Source of the DNA: Verrucomicrobiota bacterium
GTDB taxonomy: Bacteria; Verrucomicrobiota; Verrucomicrobiia; Chthoniobacterales; UBA10450
DNA: 5,771 nucleotides
Reading direction: 5' to 3'
Assembly (NCBI GenBank): GCA_003219335.1
Contig: QHOF01000055.1
Location: forward strand, 1 to 5,771
The position numbers were made by a program, and so were the translations under genes. The notes beneath the pieces were generated by a model, which had not been told where the DNA came from, did not search any database, and was given only the letters and a program-made list of their open reading frames with translations. Below, in pieces: positions 1 through 5,771 of the stretch (positions are counted from its first letter, which is position 1; each line of letters starts with the position of its first letter).

Positions 1-385
1 TCAGCGGGCGCACCGAACCGTCCATGGGTGAAAGCAGGAAGAGCCGCTGCCGCGCATGGCTGGGGATGACGCCCGGCAAGAGATCAAGGTAGTAATCGAT
101 GATGCTGGGCAGAATCGTTTGCGACGTCACGTAGATCAGCCGTGCCCGAGGCTGGCGCAGCAGCAATAACAGGAATAGAAAACGCTCCTCATACGCCTGC
201 ATCACCGCGCCCGAGCCGATCGCATCGATGGACATCGAGGGGACGACCACGATCGTTTGCGGGTCCTGGTTAAATCGCTCGATCGATTTCCACAAAGGCA
301 CCAGCTTCTTTTGGAGTTCGTCAAATTCAGTCTGTGAATCGCCGGGGACGTTTCGTTCAGACATAGGCTGGTTATTAAAGCTCAT
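1..385 (-). CDS. PGM1-related pre-ATP-grasp protein, N-terminal part (cut by window edge)
   Basis: The minus strand stays open from an ATG at 385-383 to the left edge, giving about 128 residues without a stop; the C-terminal part, where an ATP-grasp domain would lie, is outside the window. A second in-frame ATG at 364-362 (MSERNVPGDSQ) is equally possible, since neither has a visible Shine-Dalgarno site. Visible segments are QTIVVVPSMSID, then AYEERFLFLLLLLRQPRARLIYVTSQ, then a stretch with IIDYYLDLLPG and a LFLLSPMDGS strand. From memory this alternation of hydrophobic strands with RARLIYVTSQ and IIDYYL resembles the pre-ATP-grasp region of bacterial proteins annotated as peptide ligase PGM1-related or carboxylate-amine ligase. 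Members of that group are inferred to make peptide-like bonds, but the substrate cannot be told here. It is cytoplasmic by appearance: the leucine run is part of a Rossmann-like strand rather than a membrane segment. It lies downstream of the helicase on the same strand, 126 bases away. Confidence 0.72.
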   Translation of the reverse strand, partial: MSFNNQPMSERNVPGDSQTEFDELQKKLVPLWKSIERFNQDPQTIVVVPSMSIDAIGSGAVMQAYEERFLFLLLLLRQPRARLIYVTSQTILPSIIDYYLDLLPGVIPSHARQRLFLLSPMDGSVRPL

Positions 386-419
386 CTAAGGCACAAATCG
401 AGCCGATTTCCGCGTAACT

Positions 420-515
420 CAGGCTTCCAGCCTGACACGTTGCGCGGGCTTCCAGCCTGCCATCTCGAACAGGCAAGATGCCCGTGCTACGAAACAGGCA
501 GGATGCCTGTGTTAC
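420..515. repeat. Cluster of four short palindromic intergenic repeats
   Basis: Two units share the core GGCTTCCAGCCTG: 420-434 is a perfect 6-bp-arm hairpin (CAGGCT, loop TCC, AGCCTG) and 445-459 is the same with one arm changed. Two further units, 469-490 and 494-515, are 22-base direct repeats matching at 19 positions, each built on an ACAGGC...GCCTGT or GCCCGT palindrome and ending in GTGYTAC. They fill most of the gap between the helicase and the PGM1-like gene. They resemble the REP-like extragenic repeats common in Verrucomicrobiota genomes (recalled, not checked). The stop codon of the helicase (512-514) lies inside the last unit. They may also act as mRNA 3'-end or pause structures, but no T-tract makes any of them a standard intrinsic terminator. 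Confidence 0.75.
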
Positions 516-1777
516 CTTCTTCGCCCAAAGGAATATCCGCGATGCCTGCGCCCACCTCCGATTGAGCGTCTGCCCGCTGCTGTAGTCTCCGGTTCGAACA
601 GCGCCGTGTATAAGTAAGGAAAATTATCAAGCTTCAGGCGCGGAATTTTCTGGCCGATGAAATGTTCAATCGCTTGCAACGCGGGCAGTTCCTGTCCGCT
701 CGTGAGGGTGAACGCGTCGCCCACATTTTGCGCCCGGCCGGTGCGCCCGATGCGGTGCACGTAATCTTCGGGATGTTCGGGCACGTCGTAGTTGATCACG
801 TGACTCACACCGGCGATGTCCAGCCCGCGCGACGCGATATCGGTAGCGACCATCACTTCGTATTTGCCGCTCTTGAATCCCTCCAACGCTTCGATGCGTT
901 CCCGCTGGGTGCGATTGGAATGCAATACCGCCACGGCATGCTTCGCGTGTTTCAAGAAATGCGCGACGCGATCTGCGTTTTGCTTGGTCCGGCAAAAAAT
1001 CAGGACGCTGTCGAAATTTGTCCGCTCCAGAAGCGCCATGAGCAGATCGAACTTTTGTTCCGCAGCGACGGGATAGACTGCGTGCGTGACCGTTTCCGCC
1101 GGCGACCGGCGCGCGCCGATTTCCACGAGCGCCGGATCGCGCAACACCCAGGCAGCTAGGCGTTCGATCTCCGGCGGCAACGTGGCGGAGAAAAGCAAGG
1201 TTTGCCGGTCTGTCGGGATTTTCTCGACGATCCGGCGCACGTCCGGCAGGAAACCCATGTCCAGCATCCGGTCCACTTCATCGAGCACCAGAATTGTCAC
1301 CGATTGCAAAGTCAGAGCGCGCTGTGCGAGCAGATCGAGCAGCCGGCCCGGTGTCGCCACAAGAATATCGACACCTTGCTTGAGCGCCTCGCGCTGTTTT
1401 CCGTAACCGACGCCGCCATGCACAAGACCCACTTGCAGATCAGTGAACCGCCCATAATCGCGAAAAGCAGTTTCCACTTGCGCAGCGAGTTCGCGCGTGG
1501 GCTCGAGCACCAGTGACGCAGGCAATCCTGTCCGCCATTCGGACGGACTCGTCCCGTGGCGAGGCTGCGAATCTTTCGGCCGTTTCCCGAGCAGTGTAAG
1601 CATTGGCAGCGCAAACGCCGCAGTCTTGCCGGTGCCGGTCTGCGCCGTGCCAATTAGATCCTTTCCGGCGAGAACAATTGGAAAAGCGCGGAGCTGGATG
1701 GGCGTCGGTTCGACAAACCCCATCGCCTGCACTCCGCGCACCACCTCCGGTGAAAGTCCAAAATGATGAAATGACAT
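512..1777 (-). CDS. rhlE: DEAD-box ATP-dependent RNA helicase, RhlE type
   Basis: This 421-residue protein has every helicase motif in order: Q motif GFVEPTPIQ (20-28), motif I AQTGTGKT (45-52), Ia PTRELA (93-98), GG (121-122), Ib TPGR (142-145), motif II DEVD (166-169), III SAT (197-199), IV LIFCRT (259-264), V ATDIASRGLD (311-320) and VI HRIGRTGR (341-348). The two RecA-like domains are thus complete and it should unwind RNA duplexes using ATP, for example in RNA decay, ribosome assembly or cold growth. The MSFxxFGLSPEVV start and the DRMLDMGF stretch after motif II point to the RhlE group. Motif II reads DEVD instead of DEAD. The spacer between motifs I and Ia is about ten residues longer than in E. 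coli RhlE, and the extra part (about 74-83) is encoded by a palindromic DNA stretch. The tail after residue 395 is short, Gly/Arg-rich and basic, as in many RNA-binding helicase tails. The ATG at 1777-1775 fits the family start; only a weak AGAAAG precedes it. Confidence 0.95.
   Translation of the reverse strand: MSFHHFGLSPEVVRGVQAMGFVEPTPIQLRAFPIVLAGKDLIGTAQTGTGKTAAFALPMLTLLGKRPKDSQPRHGTSPSEWRTGLPASLVLEPTRELAAQVETAFRDYGRFTDLQVGLVHGGVGYGKQREALKQGVDILVATPGRLLDLLAQRALTLQSVTILVLDEVDRMLDMGFLPDVRRIVEKIPTDRQTLLFSATLPPEIERLAAWVLRDPALVEIGARRSPAETVTHAVYPVAAEQKFDLLMALLERTNFDSVLIFCRTKQNADRVAHFLKHAKHAVAVLHSNRTQRERIEALEGFKSGKYEVMVATDIASRGLDIAGVSHVINYDVPEHPEDYVHRIGRTGRAQNVGDAFTLTSGQELPALQAIEHFIGQKIPRLKLDNFPYLYTALFEPETTAAGRRSIGGGRRHRGYSFGRRR
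1528..1557. repeat. Palindromic segment inside the helicase gene
   Basis: A stem-loop GTCCG-CCATT-CGGAC (1530-1544) is directly followed by the inverted repeat GGAC-TC-GTCC (1545-1554). On the minus strand this encodes roughly residues 74-83 (HGTSPSEWRT) of the helicase, exactly where that protein is longer than its family. The 8-mer GACGAGTC on the minus strand is shared with the loop of the intergenic hairpin at 1843-1868. This suggests a small palindromic element inserted in frame, although a naturally variable linker is possible. Confidence 0.4.
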
Positions 1778-1842
1778 TGCTTTCTAACCTACGCTGAAAA
1801 ACCAGGAATTAACACCAGCCTTCGACCGCTTCCCCCTGCAAG

Positions 1843-1868
1843 GCTACGGCGTGACGAGTCGGCGTAGC
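1843..1868. repeat. Intergenic hairpin with GCTACG/CGTAGC arms
   Basis: GCTACG (1843-1848) and CGTAGC (1863-1868) are perfect 6-bp arms around a loop containing GACGAGTC. It lies in the divergent space upstream of the helicase and of the sialidase-like pseudogene. There is no T-tract, so it is not an obvious intrinsic terminator. It looks like another extragenic palindromic repeat; in the minus-strand direction it would fall in the helicase leader if transcription starts further upstream. Confidence 0.5.
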
Positions 1869-1947
1869 AGGCAAATCAACGCGAATAATGTTGAGGCAAT
1901 TTATAGAAGTAAAAAGACCACAAAAGGGCTGAGTCGCGTTTTAGTTG

Positions 1948-1965
1948 GAGAAGGATGTCCTTCTC
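1948..1965. repeat. Perfect 8-bp inverted repeat, possible operator or hairpin
   Basis: GAGAAGGA and TCCTTCTC flank a 2-base centre (TG), giving a perfect 8-bp-arm dyad in the A/T-rich stretch about 60 bases upstream of the surviving sialidase-like reading frame. Its purine/pyrimidine arms differ from the GC-rich repeats elsewhere in the window. It could be a regulator binding site, an mRNA leader hairpin, or the relic of a repeat; the sequence alone does not decide. Confidence 0.35.
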
Positions 1966-2021
1966 AAAGTTGTCATCGAAACTTCAACATTAACCGTCAA
2001 CTCAAAACTAAAATATGAAAA

Positions 2022-2976
2022 ATGCTCCTCTATAGCCAAGGTTCCCATCCGGTAGTCGGCCGGGACGGCACGTTGTACGTTTTCTGGGACGGCTCGACGA
2101 AACACGTCACGCTGGACGGCACTTACATGGTTAAGTCGAGCGACGGCGGCGCGACTTGGAGCAGACCGCTCGAGGTCTCGACGTTGACGGAAATCCCTCC
2201 TCTAAAGGGATACCGTATTTCGAGTGAATAGCTTCCCGGCGGCTGCTGCTGCGGCTCCGAATGGTGACGTCTATGTCACTTGGGCAACCGAGGTGAAGAA
2301 CACAAACCCGATCTACAGAGGCGACCCGGATTGTGCGATCGATGTCTCGCAGTGCCATTCGGCGGCCGTTTATAGTAAGTCAACAATAGCGGTGCGACGT
2401 GGACCGATCCGGCGCCTGTCTTCGACCAGAGCACCACCCGGACTGCCGACGGCTATCCGGTCACGCAGCCGACGCCGGACCCGGACCCCAACGGCTGCCA
2501 GGCATCTGACGGCTGCGACGGATCGACATTTAACGCCCCGTCGCCGACAGGTCCGATCGAGGACGTCTTCCCCGCTGCAACTGCCGCGACGAATGGACAC
2601 GTTTATTGGCGCTTACCGGGGCGATTACGTTTCCCCGTGGCAGACCTGCTTCGCGGGGCCGCCGCCTCCTGAAGGGCGGATCAATTGCACGTATCTGGGC
2701 CCCTACATCCACAACACGCGCCTTGACTACTTCGTTCGCGATATCACAACGAATATGACCAACACGGTCAGTACGCGTCCGATTAATAGCCGTTATCACT
2801 TCGGCGGCACATTCATCGGTGATTACACCGACATGTCGGCCGACTCGACCAGTGCCTTCCACGCCTTCTGGACCGACACCAACAACGTGCAAACCGTGGT
2901 GTGGTGGTACGGATTGGAATTCACACCGACGATGATCCATCAACAGGATGTCGTCACTGGCAGCGGTAGCTTCTGA
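2022..2976 (+). pseudogene. Decayed sialidase-like BNR/Asp-box protein gene, 5'-truncated with three frame changes
   Basis: Joining frames restores one protein. From 2022 it reads YSQGSHPVVGRDGTLYVFWDG and an Asp-box SSDGGATW, until a frame change near 2205-2210 (in AAAGGGA). The next frame continues DTVFRVNSFPAAAAAAPNGDVYVTW and HSAAVYSKS. A second change near 2380-2385 leads into a second Asp-box-like NNSGATWTDPAPVF, then a PDPDPNGCQ stretch and PIEDVFPAATAATNGHVY. A third near 2602-2607 returns to IGAYRGDYVSPWQTCFAG and then NTRLDYFVRDITTN, HFGGTFIGDYTDM, AFWTDTNNVQTVVWWYG and IHQQDVVTGSGSF to the stop at 2974-2976. Asp-boxes and paired cysteines fit a secreted beta-propeller resembling proteins annotated as exo-alpha-sialidase; no substrate can be assigned. 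No signal peptide or N-terminal part is found upstream: a stop lies in frame at 2016-2018. The intact neighbouring genes argue for true decay rather than poor sequence, but indel errors in an assembly remain possible. Confidence 0.85.
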
Positions 2977-3008
2977 CCCCTGAGGGCCGGATTCTAAGCA
3001 GACTTAGC

Positions 3009-3040
3009 GAAGGGCCGCCCCCAAAAAGGCGGCCCTTCTT
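3009..3040 (+). terminator. Rho-independent terminator after the sialidase-like pseudogene
   Basis: An 11-bp perfect GC-rich stem, GAAGGGCCGCC (3009-3019) pairing with GGCGGCCCTTC (3028-3038), encloses the 8-base loop CCCAAAAA and is followed by TT. It begins 32 bases after the pseudogene stop. The T-tract is short, but the stem strength and position make termination of plus-strand transcription very likely, isolating yebC from upstream reading. Confidence 0.85.
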
Positions 3041-3153
3041 ACACTCGCCGGCGGGAAAGAGACGCGAGAAGAACGCTCGAAGCTTTCACGTGAATTCCGT
3101 CCACGACTCAGAATCGGGATCAAAATGTTCGTGCAAGCGCCAATCGGCGACGA

Positions 3154-3182
3154 TTGACGAAATGAGTTTTCATGCGATTAAT
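3154..3182 (+). promoter_or_regulatory. Candidate sigma70 promoter for yebC-rho
   Basis: TTGACG (3154-3159, five of six consensus -35 bases) and ATTAAT (3177-3182, four of six -10 bases including the final TAAT) are separated by the ideal 17 bases. It lies after the terminator at 3009-3040 and about 94 bases before the yebC ATG, implying a leader of about 85-90 bases. That leader contains a possible small hairpin (CCTCGC 3203-3208 with GCGAGG 3223-3228). Confidence 0.5.
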
Positions 3183-3275
3183 CACGTGCGGTAAATTTCT
3201 CCCCTCGCTAGTCATTTCTCTTGCGAGGTGCTGCAGTCTTCAAAACTTTCAGCTTCAAACATAACTCCGCATCCT

Positions 3276-4031
3276 ATGGCGGGACATAGCAAATGGTCGA
3301 AGGTCAAGCGGTTTAAAGGCGCGATCGACGCAAAACGCGGCAAGATCTTCAGTAAATTATCAAAGGAAATCACCATCGCGGCGAAAGTCGGCGGAGGCGA
3401 TCCTAGCGCCAACCCGCGTCTGCGCAGCGCGATCCAGGCTGCGCGGGCCCAGAGTATGCCGAACGATAACATCGAGCGCGCGATCAAACGCGGCACGGGC
3501 GAGGGCAGAGACGGCGAGCAGCTCGACGAGATCGTTTACGAAGGTTACGGGCCCGGTGGCGTGGCCATCATTGTGGAGACTGCGACGGACAACAGGAACC
3601 GCACGGGCGCGGAGATTCGGAGAATTTTTACCCAGAACAACGGCAACCTCGCCTCGAGTGGCAGTGTTTCATACATGTTCCACCGGAAGGGCCAGATCAC
3701 TGTTCCGCGCTCGAGCATTGACGAGGATCGGCTGCTGGAGATTGCGCTCGAAGTTGGCGCGGAGGAGTTGACAACCGAGGGGGATCAGTATGTTATTATC
3801 ACTTCCCACGATCAGCTCTACGCCGTAGCTGAAGCGCTCAAGAAAGCAGGCGTCAGTACCGATGGGCAAAAGTTTACGTTTATTCCCGATACTACAATTG
3901 CGGTCAGGGACGAGACCGTGGCACGTCTGGCGCTGCGCTTGTGCGATGCGCTCGAAGAGGACGACGACGTGCAAAACGTCTATTCAAATCTAGACATTCC
4001 CGACGAATTGCTGGCCAGATTGCCGGCCTGA
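3276..4031 (+). CDS. yebC: YebC/PmpR/TACO1-family ribosome-associated or regulatory protein
   Basis: The start is set at 3276 because MAGHSKWSKVK is the conserved N-terminus of the family; an ATG 48 bases upstream in the same frame would add sixteen residues with no family match. The product is 251 residues, normal for the family (about 240-250). Typical signatures are AKRGKIFSKLSKEITIAAKVGGGDPSANPRLR in the first 50 residues, MPNDNIERAIKRGTGE (61-76), YEGYGPGGVAIIVETATDNRNRT (88-110), and GNLASSGSVSYMF (123-135), followed by an acidic C-terminal region ending NVYSNLDIPDELLA. Family members were first described as DNA-binding regulators (PmpR, YebC); mitochondrial TACO1 and more recent bacterial work point to a role in translation, helping ribosomes through difficult sequences such as proline runs. 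It acts in the cytoplasm. The usual neighbour ruvC is absent here; rho follows 70 bases later on the same strand, suggesting co-transcription. No Shine-Dalgarno site is visible. Confidence 0.95.
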   Translation: MAGHSKWSKVKRFKGAIDAKRGKIFSKLSKEITIAAKVGGGDPSANPRLRSAIQAARAQSMPNDNIERAIKRGTGEGRDGEQLDEIVYEGYGPGGVAIIVETATDNRNRTGAEIRRIFTQNNGNLASSGSVSYMFHRKGQITVPRSSIDEDRLLEIALEVGAEELTTEGDQYVIITSHDQLYAVAEALKKAGVSTDGQKFTFIPDTTIAVRDETVARLALRLCDALEEDDDVQNVYSNLDIPDELLARLPA

Positions 4032-4101
4032 AAAAATTATTGTTTCCAGAAAATGTATCAGGGCGCTGCCCCCCCATCCGCAGCAGAACAATCTTTAGCT
4101 T

Positions 4102-5475
4102 ATGAACGAAGAAAACGAAAACCAGCCCGCACCGCTGGAAACTGAATCCGCCTTGCCGGAGCAACGCCAGCATCGGCCGCGCCGCCGCTTTCAACGAAGG
4201 CGTTACCGCGGCGATCGCTTCAGGCGCGATTCCGACGCTTCGCCAAATTCTTCCTCAACCAACGCCGAAGCCGCGGGTGGAGATGTCGCCGTCGAGACTC
4301 TCGATCGACCCGCTTCAGGCGGCCGCGAGGCCGCCGAGGGCGCTGTCGAAGCCGGCGAACAGGTCCAGGCTGAGCCGGAGTTTGGCGAAGGCATCATCGA
4401 AATTTCCGGCAAAGGCTTCGGGTTCCTGCGCGATCCAAAGCGCAATTTTGTGCAGACGCCGCAGGACATTTTTGTCACTCCTGAAATTGTGCGCCGGTTC
4501 GCTTTGCGCGACGGGATGTGGATTCACGGCGAGATCCGGCGCGGCAGTCGCGGCCCGCAATTGACGAAGCTGCTTACGATCAATGGCGAAGAGCCGACCA
4601 AATATCAGGGACTCCGTCCATTTGAAGAATTAACCACCATCAACCCGGACAAGCGGATCAAGCTCGAGACGGTGCCGGACCGTTACACCACGCGCATCAT
4701 GGATTTAATGACGCCGCTGGGAATGGGCCAGCGCGGTCTGATTGTCGCGCCGCCGCGCACAGGCAAGACAACTTTGTTGCATCACATCGCCGATGCGGTC
4801 GCCAAGAATCACCCGGAGATGATCCTGATCATTCTCCTGGTTGATGAGCGCCCGGAAGAAGTGACCGATTTTCGCCGGTCGCATCCGACGGCGGAGTTAA
4901 TGGCGAGTTCGAACGATGCCGACATCAAGAGTCACACGCGCATTTCGCAGTTGGCGATTGAACGCGCCAAGCGACTGGTCGAAGCCGGCAAGCATGTATT
5001 CATCCTGCTTGACTCGATCACGCGCACCGCGCGCGCGTTCAATAACGCCATGGGCGGCGGCGGTCGCACCATGAGCGGCGGGATCGATGCGCGTGCGATG
5101 GAAATTCCGCGAAAGATTTTCGCAGCCGCGCGGAATACTGAGGAAGCAGGTTCACTCACGATTGTCGCCACGGCGCTGATCGAAACTGGCAGCCGCATGG
5201 ACGAGCTGATCTTTCAGGAATTTAAAGGCACCGGGAACATGGAAATGGTGCTTGACCGGAAAATCAGTGACCAGCGGATTTATCCCGCGATCGACATCTT
5301 CCTGTCCGGAACGCGGCGCGAAGAATTGTTGTTGCAGCCGTGGGAACTGGAGAAAATCAATCTCATCCGGCGCGGCCTTGCGGGTCATAAGCCAGAGGAA
5401 GCCATCCAGCGTCTCCTGATGTTCGTGAAAAAGTTCCCGGCCAACGCGGAGATGCTCAAGAACATTCCGGGTTAA
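4102..5475 (+). CDS. rho: Transcription termination factor Rho
   Basis: This 457-residue protein is a complete Rho core: a hexameric RNA-dependent ATPase that binds nascent RNA and releases RNA polymerase. The RNA-binding OB fold spans about 95-160, with KGFGFLR (104-110; F106 and F108 match E. coli F62 and F64) and DIFVTPEIVRRF. The ATPase follows, with P-loop PPRTGKTT (217-224), catalytic glutamate in VDERPEEV (E249), Walker B aspartate in ILLDSITR (D304), Q-loop region MGGGGRTMSGGID (317-329), R-loop ETGSRMDE (361-368) and the arginine finger in SGTRREEL (R405). Before the OB fold there is no recognisable Rho_N helical domain. Instead residues 1-95 are low-complexity: acidic at the start, strongly Arg-rich at 21-42 (RPRRRF, RRRYRGDRFRR), then Ala/Glu/Gly-rich. 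This tail may add RNA binding. ATG 4102 gives the only sensible start; no Shine-Dalgarno site is seen. It follows yebC by 70 bases, probably in one operon. Confidence 0.97.
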   Translation: MNEENENQPAPLETESALPEQRQHRPRRRFQRRRYRGDRFRRDSDASPNSSSTNAEAAGGDVAVETLDRPASGGREAAEGAVEAGEQVQAEPEFGEGIIEISGKGFGFLRDPKRNFVQTPQDIFVTPEIVRRFALRDGMWIHGEIRRGSRGPQLTKLLTINGEEPTKYQGLRPFEELTTINPDKRIKLETVPDRYTTRIMDLMTPLGMGQRGLIVAPPRTGKTTLLHHIADAVAKNHPEMILIILLVDERPEEVTDFRRSHPTAELMASSNDADIKSHTRISQLAIERAKRLVEAGKHVFILLDSITRTARAFNNAMGGGGRTMSGGIDARAMEIPRKIFAAARNTEEAGSLTIVATALIETGSRMDELIFQEFKGTGNMEMVLDRKISDQRIYPAIDIFLSGTRREELLLQPWELEKINLIRRGLAGHKPEEAIQRLLMFVKKFPANAEMLKNIPG

Positions 5476-5483
5476 AGCTTGCC

Positions 5484-5551
5484 TTTGGAATGCGCGGACA
5501 TGTCCGCGCTTTGAAAGCGGTCCCGCGGTCGCGGGATCGCCGCACTCCAAA
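5484..5551. repeat. Compound inverted repeat downstream of rho
   Basis: Outer arms TTTGGAATGCG (5484-5494) and CGCACTCCAAA (5541-5551) pair with a single G-T mismatch. Between them lie a perfect 18-base palindrome (5492-5509, GCGCGGACA/TGTCCGCGC), the small dyad GCTTT-G-AAAGC (5508-5518) and a hairpin TCCCGCG-GT-CGCGGGA (5521-5536) extended by GCGG/CCGC (5517-5520 with 5540-5543). The result is a branched, cloverleaf-like fold of 68 bases starting 9 bases after the rho stop. It has no tRNA signatures. Similar TTTGGA...TCCAAA intergenic elements recur, from memory, in Verrucomicrobiota genomes. It sits between convergent genes, so it may stabilise mRNA ends or slow polymerase from either side, but it has no T-tract. 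Confidence 0.8.
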
Positions 5552-5560
5552 TCGGAGCCG

Positions 5561-5771
5561 CTAACCTGAAGCTTTAACTTTGTGCTCGTAAAGCGCGTGA
5601 ATGCTCTCTCGAGCATCGATATAATCTCGGCGAAAAGCGTCGAATTCACGGCAGCCAATGCGAACCGCAAACCTGCGTTGTTCGCCGGGATCGCTCGGAA
5701 GCGTTGAAACGCTGCGGTTCGCGTAACGTCGTAGAACGAGTTTACAGCGGCGGAGCAACGCGTAAGCGTTT
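5561..5771 (-). CDS. Unrecognised ORF, C-terminal part (cut by window edge)
   Basis: On the minus strand the frame is open from the right edge to a TAG at 5563-5561, giving about 69 residues ending ESIHALYEHKVKASG. The visible part is hydrophilic with mixed charge (LLRRCKLVLRRY, then RRFAVRIGCREFDAFRRDYIDAR), helix-prone, with no membrane segment and no motif I know. A TTG at 5758-5756 could be a start, but the frame runs through it to the edge, so a longer gene is equally likely. It would be convergent with rho, separated by the compound repeat. I do not recognise the family. The composition is plausible for coding sequence but chance opening over 210 GC-rich bases cannot be excluded. Confidence 0.42.
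   Translation of the reverse strand, partial: NAYALLRRCKLVLRRYANRSVSTLPSDPGEQRRFAVRIGCREFDAFRRDYIDARESIHALYEHKVKASG

Noticed and set aside
420..515. Repeats considered as a CRISPR array
   Set aside because: Units are of two kinds, 15-22 bases long, with gaps of only a few to about ten bases and no cas genes; they are palindromic intergenic repeats.
662..1159. Long plus-strand open frame opposite the helicase
   Set aside because: It is antisense to a helicase with all motifs intact, and its translation shows no family features; it reflects the codon bias of the real gene.
3228..3275. Upstream ATG that would extend YebC by sixteen residues
   Set aside because: The family begins with MAGHSKW at 3276; the extra residues match nothing and would lie in the leader.
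4032..4101. Gap between yebC and rho examined for a promoter or terminator
   Set aside because: It holds a run of seven C (4069-4075) and a weak 5-bp hairpin, but no convincing -35/-10 pair or stem with T-tract, so it was left unannotated.
5484..5551. Cloverleaf-like fold considered as a tRNA
   Set aside because: No TTC-type T-loop, no anticodon arm of normal size, no CCA end; the arms are perfect palindromes typical of repeats.
5152..5670. 172-residue minus-strand open frame overlapping the 3' end of rho
   Set aside because: Most of it is antisense to the conserved Rho ATPase, and it passes through the compound repeat; no recognisable domain.
1..5771. A new defence, mobile or biosynthetic system
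   Set aside because: Apart from one partial PGM1-like gene, the genes are ordinary gene-expression factors and a pseudogene; nothing forms a coherent unknown system within the window.

Overview
The window looks like a chromosomal segment of a fairly GC-rich soil-type bacterium. The best guess is Verrucomicrobiota, perhaps a Chthoniobacterales/Udaeobacter-like lineage. This rests on the style of the proteins (a Rho with a PPRTGKT P-loop and a long Arg-rich N-terminal tail, and a PGM1-like pre-ATP-grasp protein), the lack of clear Shine-Dalgarno sites, and abundant short palindromic repeats between genes. No marker gene proves the assignment.

Left part, minus strand: a DEAD-box RNA helicase of the RhlE type (512-1777) is followed, after a 126-base gap full of CAGGC/GCCTG palindromic repeats, by the N-terminal part of a PGM1-related ATP-grasp-type protein that runs off the left edge (1-385). 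The helicase stop codon lies inside one of the repeats. The helicase also carries a short palindromic segment in frame that could be a domesticated repeat.

Centre: bases 1778-2021 hold no gene but two clear hairpins. Next, on the plus strand, comes a decayed extracellular sialidase-like (BNR/Asp-box) gene (about 2022-2976). It lacks its 5' part and is broken by three frame changes, yet its remains read convincingly when frames are joined. A strong intrinsic terminator (3009-3040) closes it.

Right part, plus strand: a good sigma70-type promoter (3154-3182) precedes yebC (3276-4031), a YebC/PmpR/TACO1-family protein, followed after 70 bases by rho (4102-5475), transcription termination factor Rho. 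They probably form one transcription unit of basic gene-expression functions. Downstream of rho lies a compound inverted repeat (5484-5551), then the 3' end of a convergent unrecognised minus-strand ORF that reaches the right edge.

I see no CRISPR array, RNA gene, transposase or defence system. The genes are mostly ordinary housekeeping genes. The unusual signals are the repeats (in one case overlapping a stop codon, in another apparently inside a coding sequence), the decaying sialidase-like gene, and a Rho without the usual N-terminal helical domain.
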